DNA from: an uncultured Hyphomicrobiales bacterium
GTDB lineage: Bacteria; Pseudomonadota; Alphaproteobacteria; Rhizobiales; Beijerinckiaceae
DNA: 59,614 nucleotides
Direction: 5' to 3'
Assembly (NCBI GenBank): GCA_903824185.1
Contig: CAIJVU010000022.1
Coordinates: forward strand, 1 to 59,614
In this document: positions 10,657-18,821 of the stretch, piece after piece
How positions within the stretch are numbered: the stretch's first letter is position 1
How the letters are laid out: every line of letters starts with the position of its first letter
Made by a program: the position numbers and the translations under genes
Notes under the pieces: model-generated
Database searches by the model: none
The model's input: the letters and a program-made list of their open reading frames with translations, nothing else
Told to the model about the DNA's origin: nothing

Positions 10657-10684
10657 ATTCTAAATCGCTGGACGGCAGTGTCAA
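10657..10684 (-). promoter_or_regulatory. Promoter of argD-argF-hslO
   Basis: TTGACA (10679-10684) and TAGAAT (10657-10662) are separated by 16 bases on the minus strand, a near-consensus housekeeping promoter. A second TTGACA lies about 15 bases further upstream. Transcription would start near 10650, only a few bases before the leader hairpin. Confidence 0.7.
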
Positions 10685-10823
10685 TTATTCCCTGTCAAGA
10701 GCATGCGGGGCATTTTGTGGCACTATCCCCCGCTCAAGCCTGTTGAAAACATGTTTCTGGGGCACCTTCGCCTTAGCTGTGCAAGGCCGTATATAGTAGT
10801 TTGCAAATCACGAAATACGACAT

Positions 10824-10886
10824 ATGGGAATATTTGACGGTGATTCGTTCGAAGAATTCGTCTTTGAAACGGGTCGCGGTTGGTAA
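10824..10886 (+). CDS. Possible 20-codon upstream ORF of gcrA
   Basis: ATG to TAA encodes MGIFDGDSFEEFVFETGRGW, ending 24 bases before the gcrA start. It is acidic and aromatic-rich. No strong ribosome-binding site precedes it, so translation is uncertain. A GATTC (GANTC-type) site lies inside it at 10842-10846. It could be a leader peptide that tunes gcrA, or chance. Confidence 0.3.
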   Translation: MGIFDGDSFEEFVFETGRGW

Positions 10887-10910
10887 GCCATTGCGCGACT
10901 GGAGCGAATA

Positions 10911-11423
10911 ATGGGTTGGACTGATGAACGGGTTGAGCAACTCAAACGGTTGTGGAACCAAGGTTTAAGCGCGAGCCAGATTGCTGCCGAACTTGGGCAG
11001 GGTGTGACGCGAAACGCCGTGATCGGCAAGGTGCATCGGCTGGGCCTTTCGGGCCGTGCCAAGGCTCCGGCCTCTTCGACACCGCGTGTCCGCAAAACCA
11101 CACGGGCTCCCAGCCATCCCATGACCATGAACCGCGGCAATCTGGCTTTGGCCCCACGGGCCATTCCGACGCCTCGTCCTGTTGTTGAATATCAACCGCA
11201 GGTGATGGAAGACGTGGTCGTCCCCTTGTCCGAGCGTGTGACCATTATGGAATTGCGCGAAACCATGTGCCGTTGGCCCATGGGCGATCCCTCAACCACT
11301 GAATTTCGTTTCTGTGGTGGCCCCTCGCCAGTCGGCACCCCTTATTGCACTTTTCATGAGCGCGTCGCCTATCAGCCCTCCACGCTGCGTTCACGCGACA
11401 AGAAAAGAGTGGGTCAGCGCTAA
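10911..11423 (+). CDS. gcrA: GcrA cell cycle regulator
   Basis: GcrA is an alphaproteobacterial transcription factor that works with sigma-70 RNA polymerase at promoters carrying methylated GANTC sites. The 170-residue protein has the hallmark N-terminus WTDERVEQLKRLW followed by GLSASQIAAELG and TRNAVIGKVHRLGL, a helix-turn-helix. A Pro/Arg-rich linker follows, then the conserved C-terminal block CRWPMGD, FCGG and YCTFHERVAYQP, whose Cys/His set looks metal-binding. It is monocistronic, ending in a terminator shared with phoB. The CcrM methylase is not in the window. Confidence 0.95.
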   Translation: MGWTDERVEQLKRLWNQGLSASQIAAELGQGVTRNAVIGKVHRLGLSGRAKAPASSTPRVRKTTRAPSHPMTMNRGNLALAPRAIPTPRPVVEYQPQVMEDVVVPLSERVTIMELRETMCRWPMGDPSTTEFRFCGGPSPVGTPYCTFHERVAYQPSTLRSRDKKRVGQR

Positions 11424-11448
11424 AGTGCCTCGTGACCCGCAAAAAGTA

Positions 11449-11474
11449 AAAGGCGCCAAGGGCGCCTTTTTTTA
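11449..11474. terminator. Bidirectional terminator between gcrA and phoB
   Basis: AAGGCGCC and GGCGCCTT form a perfect 8-base stem around a 3-base loop, with a run of T residues after it on the plus strand and an A-rich tract before it that gives TTTTACTTTTT on the minus strand. It can end both gcrA and the Pho operon. Confidence 0.9.
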
Positions 11475-11496
11475 TGCCGAATAAGAAGGGTTGAAT

Positions 11497-12198
11497 TTAG
11501 CGGCGGGCAAAAGATTCATCAAAGGAATAGCCGGTTCCGCGGACCGTGCGTATGGGATCTTTTTCACGCGGACGGTTGATGGCTTTGCGCAAGCGTCCGA
11601 CATGGACGTCAACCGTGCGCTCATCAATATCACTGTCCATGCCCCAAACACTGTCGAGCAGATGGGCGCGTGAAAAAACCCGTCCGGGTCTTTCCATTAA
11701 AAATTCCAAAATCCGAAATTCGGTCGGCCCCAGATGCAGATCACGCGATCCGCGTTTGACACGATGGGTTTCGCGGTTAAGCGACAACTCGCCGATTTCA
11801 AGCAAAGAGGCAACGCGGGTCGGGGCCGAGCGTCGCATCAAGGCTTTCACACGCGCGAGTAATTCCGGAACCGAAAAGGGTTTGACGATATAATCGTCAG
11901 CGCCGGTTGAAAGACCGCGCACCCGCTCGCTTTCTTCGCCGCGCGCGGTCAACAAGATGATCGGCAATTCGCGCGTCTCATCGCGTTGACGCAGTCTGCG
12001 GCACAATTCAATGCCGGACAGACCGGGCAACATCCAGTCAAGCAGCAACAGATCAGGCAGACTTTCCCTGAGCATCAAATCGGCATCGTCGCCACGGGCG
12101 GCGGTGCTGACCTGATAGCCTTCGGCTTCGAGATTGTAGCGAAGCAGGAGCGTTAACGGCTCCTCGTCTTCGACAATCATGATGGAGGGTTGTGACAT
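11497..12198 (-). CDS. phoB: Phosphate regulon response regulator
   Basis: OmpR/PhoB-type response regulator of 233 residues. The receiver domain has the acidic pair DEE near 11-13, the phosphoacceptor Asp54 in LLLLDWMLPG, the switch Thr in LLTARGEE and the conserved Lys in VKPFS. The C-terminal winged helix contains RTVDVHVGRLRKA and ends TVRGTGYSF. Phosphorylated PhoB binds Pho boxes such as the one upstream of pstS. It is the last gene of the pst-phoU-phoB run, with a terminator after it. Confidence 0.95.
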   Translation of the reverse strand: MSQPSIMIVEDEEPLTLLLRYNLEAEGYQVSTAARGDDADLMLRESLPDLLLLDWMLPGLSGIELCRRLRQRDETRELPIILLTARGEESERVRGLSTGADDYIVKPFSVPELLARVKALMRRSAPTRVASLLEIGELSLNRETHRVKRGSRDLHLGPTEFRILEFLMERPGRVFSRAHLLDSVWGMDSDIDERTVDVHVGRLRKAINRPREKDPIRTVRGTGYSFDESFARR

Positions 12199-12221
12199 GA
12201 AATCAGTATACCCCGATCAGC

Positions 12222-12938
12222 TTAGATATGGTCTTCGGGGTCCAGTGGCTTATACGCGCCTTCCGTGCGCGGACGATCAGCCAGAATGGATTTACCCGTC
12301 ACCAGATAATGAATGGTCTCAGCAATATTGGTGGCATGATCACCAATGCGCTCGATATTTTTAGCACAGAACAACAGATGCGCACAAAAACCGATATTGC
12401 GTGGATCTTCCATCATATAGGTCAGCAATTCGCGGAACAGCGAATTGTAGAGATGGTCGATTTCTTCGTCATGGTTCCACACATCAAGCGCTGCCTGTAC
12501 ATCACGCTGGATATAGGCGTCGATAATGCGCTTCATGCGATCGAGTGCCAGATCGCTCATATGCACCACGCCGCTGACGATTTTTTGCGGAGCGAATTGA
12601 CCATTGATGGCCACAACCCGCTTGGCGATGTTTTTTGACAGATCGCCGATGCGTTCGAGATCGGCTGCCAGCCGGATGGAGGAAACGATCATACGCAAAT
12701 CGACAGCCAGCGGCTGACGCTTGGCAATGGTCAAAATGGCCTTTTCCTCGATGTCCTTTTCAAGGACGTCAAGACGCACATCGGTTTCAATGACGCGCTG
12801 GGCGAGGTCCGTATCGCCGCGCACCAGTGCCTTGATCGCTATTGCCAGCATGGTCTCGGTCAGGCCGCCCATTTCCGCAATTTTGCGGCTGAGTTCCATG
12901 AGGTCTTCGTCGTAGGATTTAACAATATGTTCTGACAT
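12222..12938 (-). CDS. phoU: PhoU phosphate signalling protein
   Basis: A 238-residue all-helical protein made of two PhoU repeats, with the repeated signature of acidic and basic residues (E..D...LE.DIEEKAI.TIAKRQP and RIGDLSKNIAKRV; RIGDHATNIAE in the second repeat). It links the Pst transporter to the PhoR kinase and helps to keep the regulon off when phosphate is plentiful. GGGAG lies 7 bases before ATG 12938. It is 26 bases after pstB and 23 before phoB. Confidence 0.95.
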   Translation of the reverse strand: MSEHIVKSYDEDLMELSRKIAEMGGLTETMLAIAIKALVRGDTDLAQRVIETDVRLDVLEKDIEEKAILTIAKRQPLAVDLRMIVSSIRLAADLERIGDLSKNIAKRVVAINGQFAPQKIVSGVVHMSDLALDRMKRIIDAYIQRDVQAALDVWNHDEEIDHLYNSLFRELLTYMMEDPRNIGFCAHLLFCAKNIERIGDHATNIAETIHYLVTGKSILADRPRTEGAYKPLDPEDHI

Positions 12939-12964
12939 TTCAATCTCCCGCTTGATGCTTTGGT

Positions 12965-13774
12965 TCAGCCGAAGCGGCCAGTGATATAATCTTGTGTGCG
13001 CTGATCTTGTGGCGAGGTAAACATCTGGGCTGTCTGGCCAAATTCTACGAGTTCACCAAGATACATGAAGGCGGTGTATTCCGATACGCGCGCGGCTTGC
13101 TGCATGTTATGCGTCACAATGGCGATAGTGTAATCGGATTTCAATTCGTCGATCAGCTCTTCGATCTTGGCTGTCGATATCGGATCCAGAGCAGAGCAAG
13201 GCTCGTCAAACAAAATCACTTCCGGACCGATCGCCACCGAACGGGCAATGCACAAACGCTGTTGCTGGCCACCCGACAAAGACAGACCATTGGCATTGAG
13301 CTTGTCTTTTACCTCGTTCCACAAGGCGGCTTTCATGAGGGCCGATTCAATGCGCTCATCCAATTCCGCTTTGCTCAGATTTTCGTAAAGACGGATCCCG
13401 AAAGCGATATTGTCATAGATGGTCATAGGAAACGGCGTTGGTTTCTGGAAAACCATGCCGATGCGCGAGCGCAGCAAATTGAGATCTTCATTCTTGTTGA
13501 GAATGTTGCGGCCTTCGAAGATCACTTCGCCTTCGGCCCGCTGTCCGGGATAAAGGTCATACATACGGTTGAGCACACGCAGCAAGGTTGATTTGCCGCA
13601 ACCCGATGGGCCGATGAAAGCCGTCACTTCATTGGTGTAAAGCGGCAGTGAAATGGTTTTCAAAGCCAGCGTATCGCCATAATAAAAGCGCAGGTTTTTC
13701 ACGCTGATGGTTTCGGGACGCGCTTGGCCAGAAACAGAGGCTGATGTTGACGGATCTTGATGGGTAGTGGTCAT
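12965..13774 (-). CDS. pstB: Phosphate ABC transporter ATP-binding protein
   Basis: Energises high-affinity phosphate uptake. The Walker A motif GPSGCGKST, signature [13 protein letters not shown], Walker [14 protein letters not shown] and H-loop IVTHNMQQA are intact. The frame is open further upstream, but ATG 13774 overlaps the pstA stop (ATGA) and has GAGG 8 bases before it, so the protein starts MTTTHQDPS and is 269 residues long, a normal size. Confidence 0.97.
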   Translation of the reverse strand: MTTTHQDPSTSASVSGQARPETISVKNLRFYYGDTLALKTISLPLYTNEVTAFIGPSGCGKSTLLRVLNRMYDLYPGQRAEGEVIFEGRNILNKNEDLNLLRSRIGMVFQKPTPFPMTIYDNIAFGIRLYENLSKAELDERIESALMKAALWNEVKDKLNANGLSLSGGQQQRLCIARSVAIGPEVILFDEPCSALDPISTAKIEELIDELKSDYTIAIVTHNMQQAARVSEYTAFMYLGELVEFGQTAQMFTSPQDQRTQDYITGRFG

Positions 13775-14631
13775 TTTTCGTTCCTCGCTGAGCCAACAAC
13801 GCGTGCGATAATATTCAGGGAAAGCACGGTGAATGTAATAAGAAGGGCACCCGCCCAAGCCAATTGTTTCCAATTGGGGTCGGGATTGTTGATGAAGTTA
13901 TTGATGGTGACCGGCAGGTTGGCCACAGAGGTTGCCATATCCACATTCCAGAACTGGTTATTGAGAACCGTGAACAGCAGAGGGGCTGTTTCGCCACTCA
14001 CACGCGCGATTGCCAATAACAAGCCTGTCATCAAACCGGCCCGTGCCGCACGATAGGCCACACGGCGGATCACGAGCGAGCGCGGCAAACCAAGCGCCGA
14101 GGCTGCTTCACGCAACGGATTGGGAACCAGCAGCAACATGTCTTCAGTGGTGCGCACCACAACGGGGATGACGATCACGGCCAGCGCCAAGGCACCGGCA
14201 TAACCAGAGAATTTCCCCATGGGCACCACAACGGCGCCATAGACAAACAGGCCGATGATGATGGAGGGCGCCGACAGCAAAATATCGTTGATGAAGCGGA
14301 TCACGGAGGTGAGCTGCGAATGGCGGCCATATTCCGCCATATAGGTGCCAGCGAGCAAGCCGATGGGGGCACCAATCCCGACACCCATGACAGTCAGCAT
14401 CAAAGAGCCGACAATCGCATTGGCCAGACCGCCGCCTTGCGCATTGGGAGGTGGTGTCATTTCCGTGAACAAAGCGAGCGATATGCCGGGGAGACCGTTG
14501 ACAACAAGTGTCATCAAAATCAGCACAAGCCAAGTCAGACCGAACAAGGTCGCACCATAGCAAGCCGCCATGGCCATAAAATTGGTGCGTTTGCGGCTGT
14601 TGTAAAAGCGAGGGGGTGTAAAGGTGGACAT
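13771..14631 (-). CDS. pstA: Phosphate ABC transporter permease PstA
   Basis: Inner-membrane permease of 286 residues with about six transmembrane segments. The binding-protein-dependent transport signature is seen around [18 protein letters not shown], the EAA loop that contacts PstB. It ends RNEK, with the stop overlapping the pstB start, and follows pstC by 3 bases, so the complex subunits are translationally coupled. Confidence 0.95.
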   Translation of the reverse strand: MSTFTPPRFYNSRKRTNFMAMAACYGATLFGLTWLVLILMTLVVNGLPGISLALFTEMTPPPNAQGGGLANAIVGSLMLTVMGVGIGAPIGLLAGTYMAEYGRHSQLTSVIRFINDILLSAPSIIIGLFVYGAVVVPMGKFSGYAGALALAVIVIPVVVRTTEDMLLLVPNPLREAASALGLPRSLVIRRVAYRAARAGLMTGLLLAIARVSGETAPLLFTVLNNQFWNVDMATSVANLPVTINNFINNPDPNWKQLAWAGALLITFTVLSLNIIARVVGSARNEK

Positions 14632-14634
14632 GAT

Positions 14635-15669
14635 TTACTTACCCTGTTTGGTTTCAAGCTGCTTCAGCATCAAACGCGCCGCCGCCAAAACAATGAATGT
14701 GAGAACGAACAACAGCAGACCCAGCAAGATCAAAGCGGATTGGTGAAGACCGCCGCTCTCGGCAAATTCACTGGCAATGGCTGCAGAAATGGTGGTGGAG
14801 GGTGCAAAGATCGACGATTGGATTTTGAAAGCGTTACCGATCACAAAGGTTACGGCCATGGTTTCACCCAAGGCACGGCCCAAGGCCAGCATCACGCCGC
14901 CGATCACACCAACGCGGGTGTAGGGAATAACGATATTCCAGACGACTTCCCAAGTCGTGCAACCCGCGCCATAAGCGGCTTCTTTCAACACCGGCGGCAC
15001 CGTGGTGAACACGTCACGGGCAATCGAGGTGATGAAGGGCAGGATCATAATCGCCAGAACCAGCGAGGCATTGAACAGGCTCAGGTTGCTGGCAGGTCCG
15101 CTGAACACGGCATTCAAAACCGGAACATCGGCAAAAAAGGCAATCAGCTGCGGTTCGACATGCACGGCCAGATAGGGGCCGAGAACAAAGAAGCCCCACA
15201 TGCCGTAAATGATGGACGGAATACCGGCCAATAATTCAACCGCAATGCTGATGGGGCGACGCAGCCAATGCGGGCACAATTCGGTGAGGAAGATTGCAAT
15301 CCCGAGGCCGACTGGAACGGCAATGATCATGGCGATCAGCGAGGAAACAAGCGTGCCGTAAATCGGTCCCAAAGCGCCCAGAATGGGTTGCGGCTTCAAA
15401 GAAGGAGCCCAGCGCGTGGTGGTCAGGAAATTGAGCCCATAGGCTTCAATCGCAGGCCATGCACCGATGATCAGAGAAATGATAATACCACCCAGCAACA
15501 ATAAAACAGTATAGGCGGCGGCCTTTGCGAGATTTTCAAAAATCACATCGCTGAATTTCAAGCGCCGTAAAATAGCCATACGCGCCTTGGCAGACTGCTC
15601 CGGCGAAACAACTTTGACTGAATGCTGTGATGACATGGGGCTTGCTGCTGTGCTCGTTGAAGATGGCAT
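14635..15669 (-). CDS. pstC: Phosphate ABC transporter permease PstC
   Basis: Partner permease of PstA with about six transmembrane segments after a cytoplasmic N-terminal region of some 60 residues. The EAA loop is LKEAAYGAGCTTWEVVWNIVIP and the conserved LGRALGETMAV follows. The open frame runs 25 codons upstream, but that part overlaps the hairpin after pstS. ATG 15669 (MPSSTST, 344 aa) is chosen; ATG 15636 (MSSQHS) is also possible because neither has a clear ribosome-binding site. Confidence 0.93.
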   Translation of the reverse strand: MPSSTSTAASPMSSQHSVKVVSPEQSAKARMAILRRLKFSDVIFENLAKAAAYTVLLLLGGIIISLIIGAWPAIEAYGLNFLTTTRWAPSLKPQPILGALGPIYGTLVSSLIAMIIAVPVGLGIAIFLTELCPHWLRRPISIAVELLAGIPSIIYGMWGFFVLGPYLAVHVEPQLIAFFADVPVLNAVFSGPASNLSLFNASLVLAIMILPFITSIARDVFTTVPPVLKEAAYGAGCTTWEVVWNIVIPYTRVGVIGGVMLALGRALGETMAVTFVIGNAFKIQSSIFAPSTTISAAIASEFAESGGLHQSALILLGLLLFVLTFIVLAAARLMLKQLETKQGK

Positions 15670-15718
15670 GAAATGATGTCCGACGGGTGAAAGTGTAAGG
15701 GGTCGGCGTCCTAAAGCA

Positions 15719-15741
15719 ACGGGGAGGCATGGCCTCCCCGT
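15719..15741 (-). other. Intercistronic hairpin between pstS and pstC
   Basis: ACGGGGAGGC and GCCTCCCCGT form a perfect 10-base stem with a 3-base loop, 12 bases after the pstS stop. No T-run follows, so it more likely blocks 3' exonuclease decay of the pstS part of the mRNA than terminates. That would raise PstS relative to the permeases. Confidence 0.7.
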
Positions 15742-15752
15742 CACGAAAAGTC

Positions 15753-16772
15753 TTATTTGGTTTTGATGTCTTTAGCCCAAGTGGCTTCGATCAATTTGAC
15801 AACAGGAGCTGGCATGGGGATGTAATCGAGCTCCTCAGCCATTTTGTCGCCCTTGGCAAAAGCCCAACCAAAGAACTTCAACGCTTCGGTTGATGCGGCT
15901 TTGTCTTGTGGCTCTGCATGCATCAAGATGAAGGTTGCAGCGGTCAGCGGCCAGGATTGCTCGCCAGCCTGATCGGTCAGGATGACATAATAGCCTTCAG
16001 CCTTCGCCCAATCAGCATTGGCAGCGGCAGCCTGAAAAGCAGCCATGGTGGGGGACACATGCTTGCCGGCCTTGTTCATCAAATCAACATGGGTCAGCTT
16101 GTTTTGCTTGGCATAGGCATATTCGACATAACCAATGGAGTTCTTGGTCTGGCCGACATTGCCTGCAACGCCGTCATTGCCCTTGGCGCCCACGCCGACC
16201 GGCCATTCAACCGATGCAGCTGCACCCACTGTGCTCTTCCAGTCAGCGCTGACTTTGGAGAGATAGTCGGTGAAGTTGAAGGTGGTGCCCGAACCATCCG
16301 AGCGACGGACAACGGTGATCCCAGCGGCAGGCAGAGTGACGGTTGGGTTCAGCTTCTTAATCGCTGCATCGTCCCAAGACTTGATTTTGCCCAAGAAGAT
16401 ATTGGCCAATGTGACGCCATCCAGCACCAATTCACCGGGCTTCACGCCGTCGATGTTCACAACCGGAACAATGCCGCCCATGACCATCGGCCATTGGACA
16501 AGACCGGCTTTTTTCAATTCTTCAGCGGTCAAAGGCGCATCGGTTGCACCGAAGGTCACGGTTTTGGCTTGGATCTGCTTGATCCCTGCGCCCGAACCGA
16601 TGGACTGATAGTTCAAGCCATTGCCGGTTTCCTTTTTGTAGGAATCGGCCCATTTGGCATAAATCGGGAAGGGGAAGGTGGCGCCGGCACCGGAAATGTC
16701 AGCAGCCTGTGCAATCGGGGCGCTGAGGCCGAGCATCAAGCCAGCGGCAGCGAAAATGGTCGAAATCTTCAC
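15753..16772 (-). CDS. pstS: Phosphate-binding periplasmic protein
   Basis: The receptor of the Pst transporter. A signal peptide (GTG start, [23 protein letters not shown]) is cleaved before [13 protein letters not shown], the typical mature N-terminus of PstS. Phosphate-binding loops include GSGAGIKQI and [24 protein letters not shown] lies 6 bases before GTG 16772, which decides the start (339 aa) over the upstream open frame. First gene of pstSCAB-phoU-phoB, preceded by a Pho box. Confidence 0.96.
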   Translation of the reverse strand: MKISTIFAAAGLMLGLSAPIAQAADISGAGATFPFPIYAKWADSYKKETGNGLNYQSIGSGAGIKQIQAKTVTFGATDAPLTAEELKKAGLVQWPMVMGGIVPVVNIDGVKPGELVLDGVTLANIFLGKIKSWDDAAIKKLNPTVTLPAAGITVVRRSDGSGTTFNFTDYLSKVSADWKSTVGAAASVEWPVGVGAKGNDGVAGNVGQTKNSIGYVEYAYAKQNKLTHVDLMNKAGKHVSPTMAAFQAAAANADWAKAEGYYVILTDQAGEQSWPLTAATFILMHAEPQDKAASTEALKFFGWAFAKGDKMAEELDYIPMPAPVVKLIEATWAKDIKTK

Positions 16773-16887
16773 GGAATCTCTCCTTGTTAAGTCCAGCCCG
16801 ACCGATTGCAACCCATTGACTGGGTCAATGGCTACAATCCCATCAAACGTAATAAAGGCATGAACAAGAGATTTTTAGGAGGTCTAT

Positions 16888-16905
16888 GTGACAGTAAAAT
16901 GACAA
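16888..16905 (-). promoter_or_regulatory. Pho box upstream of pstS
   Basis: On the minus strand TTGTCAT-TTTA-CTGTCAC closely matches the PhoB target CTGTCAT-(A/T)4-CTGTCAC: two direct 7-base half sites in an 18-base unit. A further TGTGAC unit lies just upstream. A TAAAAAT hexamer-like -10 lies about 10 bases downstream, the spacing expected of PhoB-activated promoters that lack a -35. Confidence 0.85.
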
Positions 16906-17032
16906 AAGTCACATGGATAGCATTTTGCGCGATCGGAGCGCCCTGAAATTTTATAAGCTATTGAAAGAATGCGGTTTTATTTATATGCGCCGCAATATAA
17001 GCAGTGCATCAAATCCGGTCTTACGCCTCCAT

Positions 17033-18097
17033 TTACGAACGAAAAGCTTGCAACAGCACTTTGAACACCGCGCCCTGCCCGGTTTGGCTTTCGATCACCA
17101 TGCGGCCGCGGTGGCGGTTCAGGATATGTTTGACAAGGGCCAGACCGAGGCCTGTTCCCCCTTTGTTGCGGCTTTCGGCTTCATCGGTTCGATAAAAGCG
17201 CTCCGTCAGACGCGGCAAATGTTCGGCAGCGATGCCGGGGCCGAAATCCCGCACCATCAGCATGATCCCGAGTTTGGTATCTGTTGAGGCTTGCAGGGAA
17301 ATCTCGACTTTTCCACCGCTTTGGCCGTATTTGATGGCGTTTTCGATGAGATTTTCCAAAACGCGGCTGAGTTCATCCTCCGCACCCGCCACAACAGGCG
17401 TGTCGATCTGGTTGTCATAATGCAAGATCACGCCGCGCTCATCCGCTAGCGGTGAGAGGGTCTCGATCATGCGGCGGCAGAGTAGATCAAGATCCACCGG
17501 ATCCACCGGCAAGCGGTGCTCGTTCAGCTCGACACGCGACAGGGATAACAGATCATCAATCAATCGGGCCATGCGCTGGGCTTGCAGCCGCATGATATCT
17601 AGAAAGCGGGTGCGGGCTTTTTCATCGTTGCGGGCTGGCCCTTGCAAGGTCTCGATAAAGCCAAGCAGCGAGGCCAGCGGGGTGCGCAATTCGTGGCTGG
17701 CATTGGCAACGAAATCAACGCGCATATGTTCGAGACGCCGCTCGGTGCTCAAATCGCGCAAAATCAGGATCAAGGTCGGTTGATCGCGCTCCCCCGACAT
17801 GAACCCATTCAGCAAGGGTTTGATGGTGAGGTGGAAAAACCGTTCCACCGGCATGTTTTCCATAAATTCGATATCGATGCGTTTGCGCTCGCGCAGACAA
17901 AATTCAACGGCATCGACAATTTCGGGAAGGCGCAGGGCAAAAAACAAGGGCCGTCCGACGTCAAAGGTCGGCCAGGCCAAGCGCGCTGCCGGATTGGCAA
18001 AGCGCACCAGAACACGACTATCCACCAAGACAACGGGATCGGGTAGCGCTTCGAGCGCCTCCATCAGGATCGCATGGTTCCCATTCGATATGCCCAA
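17033..18097 (-). CDS. phoR: PhoR-like histidine kinase without membrane segments
   Basis: A 354-residue kinase: PAS domain at about 10-115, HisKA with phospho-accepting His135 in NASHELRTPL, and an ATPase domain with NLIENAIKYG, DFGPGI and GGTGLGLALVKHI. Its place directly upstream of pstS and the phoB operon supports PhoR. Canonical PhoR proteins start with transmembrane helices; here none are seen. An in-frame stop lies about 36 bases before the TTG start at 18097, and the GST gene ends 93 bases away, so no membrane part fits. AAGGA precedes the TTG by about 10 bases; ATG 18064 is an alternative. It is probably cytosolic or held at the membrane by PhoU/Pst. Confidence 0.88.
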   Translation of the reverse strand: MGISNGNHAILMEALEALPDPVVLVDSRVLVRFANPAARLAWPTFDVGRPLFFALRLPEIVDAVEFCLRERKRIDIEFMENMPVERFFHLTIKPLLNGFMSGERDQPTLILILRDLSTERRLEHMRVDFVANASHELRTPLASLLGFIETLQGPARNDEKARTRFLDIMRLQAQRMARLIDDLLSLSRVELNEHRLPVDPVDLDLLCRRMIETLSPLADERGVILHYDNQIDTPVVAGAEDELSRVLENLIENAIKYGQSGGKVEISLQASTDTKLGIMLMVRDFGPGIAAEHLPRLTERFYRTDEAESRNKGGTGLGLALVKHILNRHRGRMVIESQTGQGAVFKVLLQAFRS

Positions 18098-18190
18098 AAT
18101 CCAGATGTCCTTTTTGCGGTGGCGACATGATCAACATGCCATGAGAGTGCCATCATGTTACAGCATGATGACACGTCCCGAGGGTCTTGT

Positions 18191-18796
18191 TCAGACCTTG
18201 CGCGAGGCCAGCTGATGCGGACGTTCGAGAACGCGGTTCAGATAGGCTTCGATATGCGGCAAAGTTTTCAAAAGTTCGGGTGCCAAACGCGCATAGGCAC
18301 AAACAGCCGCGACATTGATATCCGCAACCGTGAAACGATCACCCACAACATAATCATGATGGGCGAGATGCGATTCCAAAACAGCCAAAGGCGCGCGCAA
18401 GATTTCAATGGCCTCTAAGGCTTTCTTTTCATCGCGCTTGTCTTCGGGCCACAGCATGCGGTGATAGAGAACCTGCACGGAATGAGGCTCGACTTCGTTC
18501 ACACCCCACAAGGTCCACATGGTCATCAAGGCGTCTTCCTTGAGATCTTTGGGTGCCAAAGGCCCGCCTGCTTTTTTCGCGAGATACAAGGTCATGGCGA
18601 GGGATTCAAACATCACCAAACCATCATCTTCCAGAGCGGGAATACGGCCATTGGGATTGATTTTCAGAAAGTCTGGCTTTTTGTGATCGCCTGCGACACG
18701 GTCGACATGGATCAATTCATGCGGCAAACCCAATTCAAGAGCCGCCCAGATCACACGCGTGGCGCGTGATTGTTTTGTTCCGTAAATTTTAATCAT
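18191..18796 (-). CDS. Glutathione S-transferase family protein
   Basis: A 201-residue GST. The N-terminal thioredoxin-like domain (1-80) has SRATRV near the active site, the cis-Pro motif GRIPALED and ESLAMTLYLA for the glutathione gamma-glutamyl contact. The C-terminal helical domain contains FTVADINVAA, the usual N-capping box. The catalytic residue is probably Ser10. Substrate unknown. AAGGA lies 9 bases before ATG 18796. It is 25 bases downstream of the malonyl-CoA synthetase and likely shares its transcript. Confidence 0.9.
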   Translation of the reverse strand: MIKIYGTKQSRATRVIWAALELGLPHELIHVDRVAGDHKKPDFLKINPNGRIPALEDDGLVMFESLAMTLYLAKKAGGPLAPKDLKEDALMTMWTLWGVNEVEPHSVQVLYHRMLWPEDKRDEKKALEAIEILRAPLAVLESHLAHHDYVVGDRFTVADINVAAVCAYARLAPELLKTLPHIEAYLNRVLERPHQLASRKV

Positions 18797-18821
18797 GATG
18801 TGTTATCCTTGATTGATAAAA

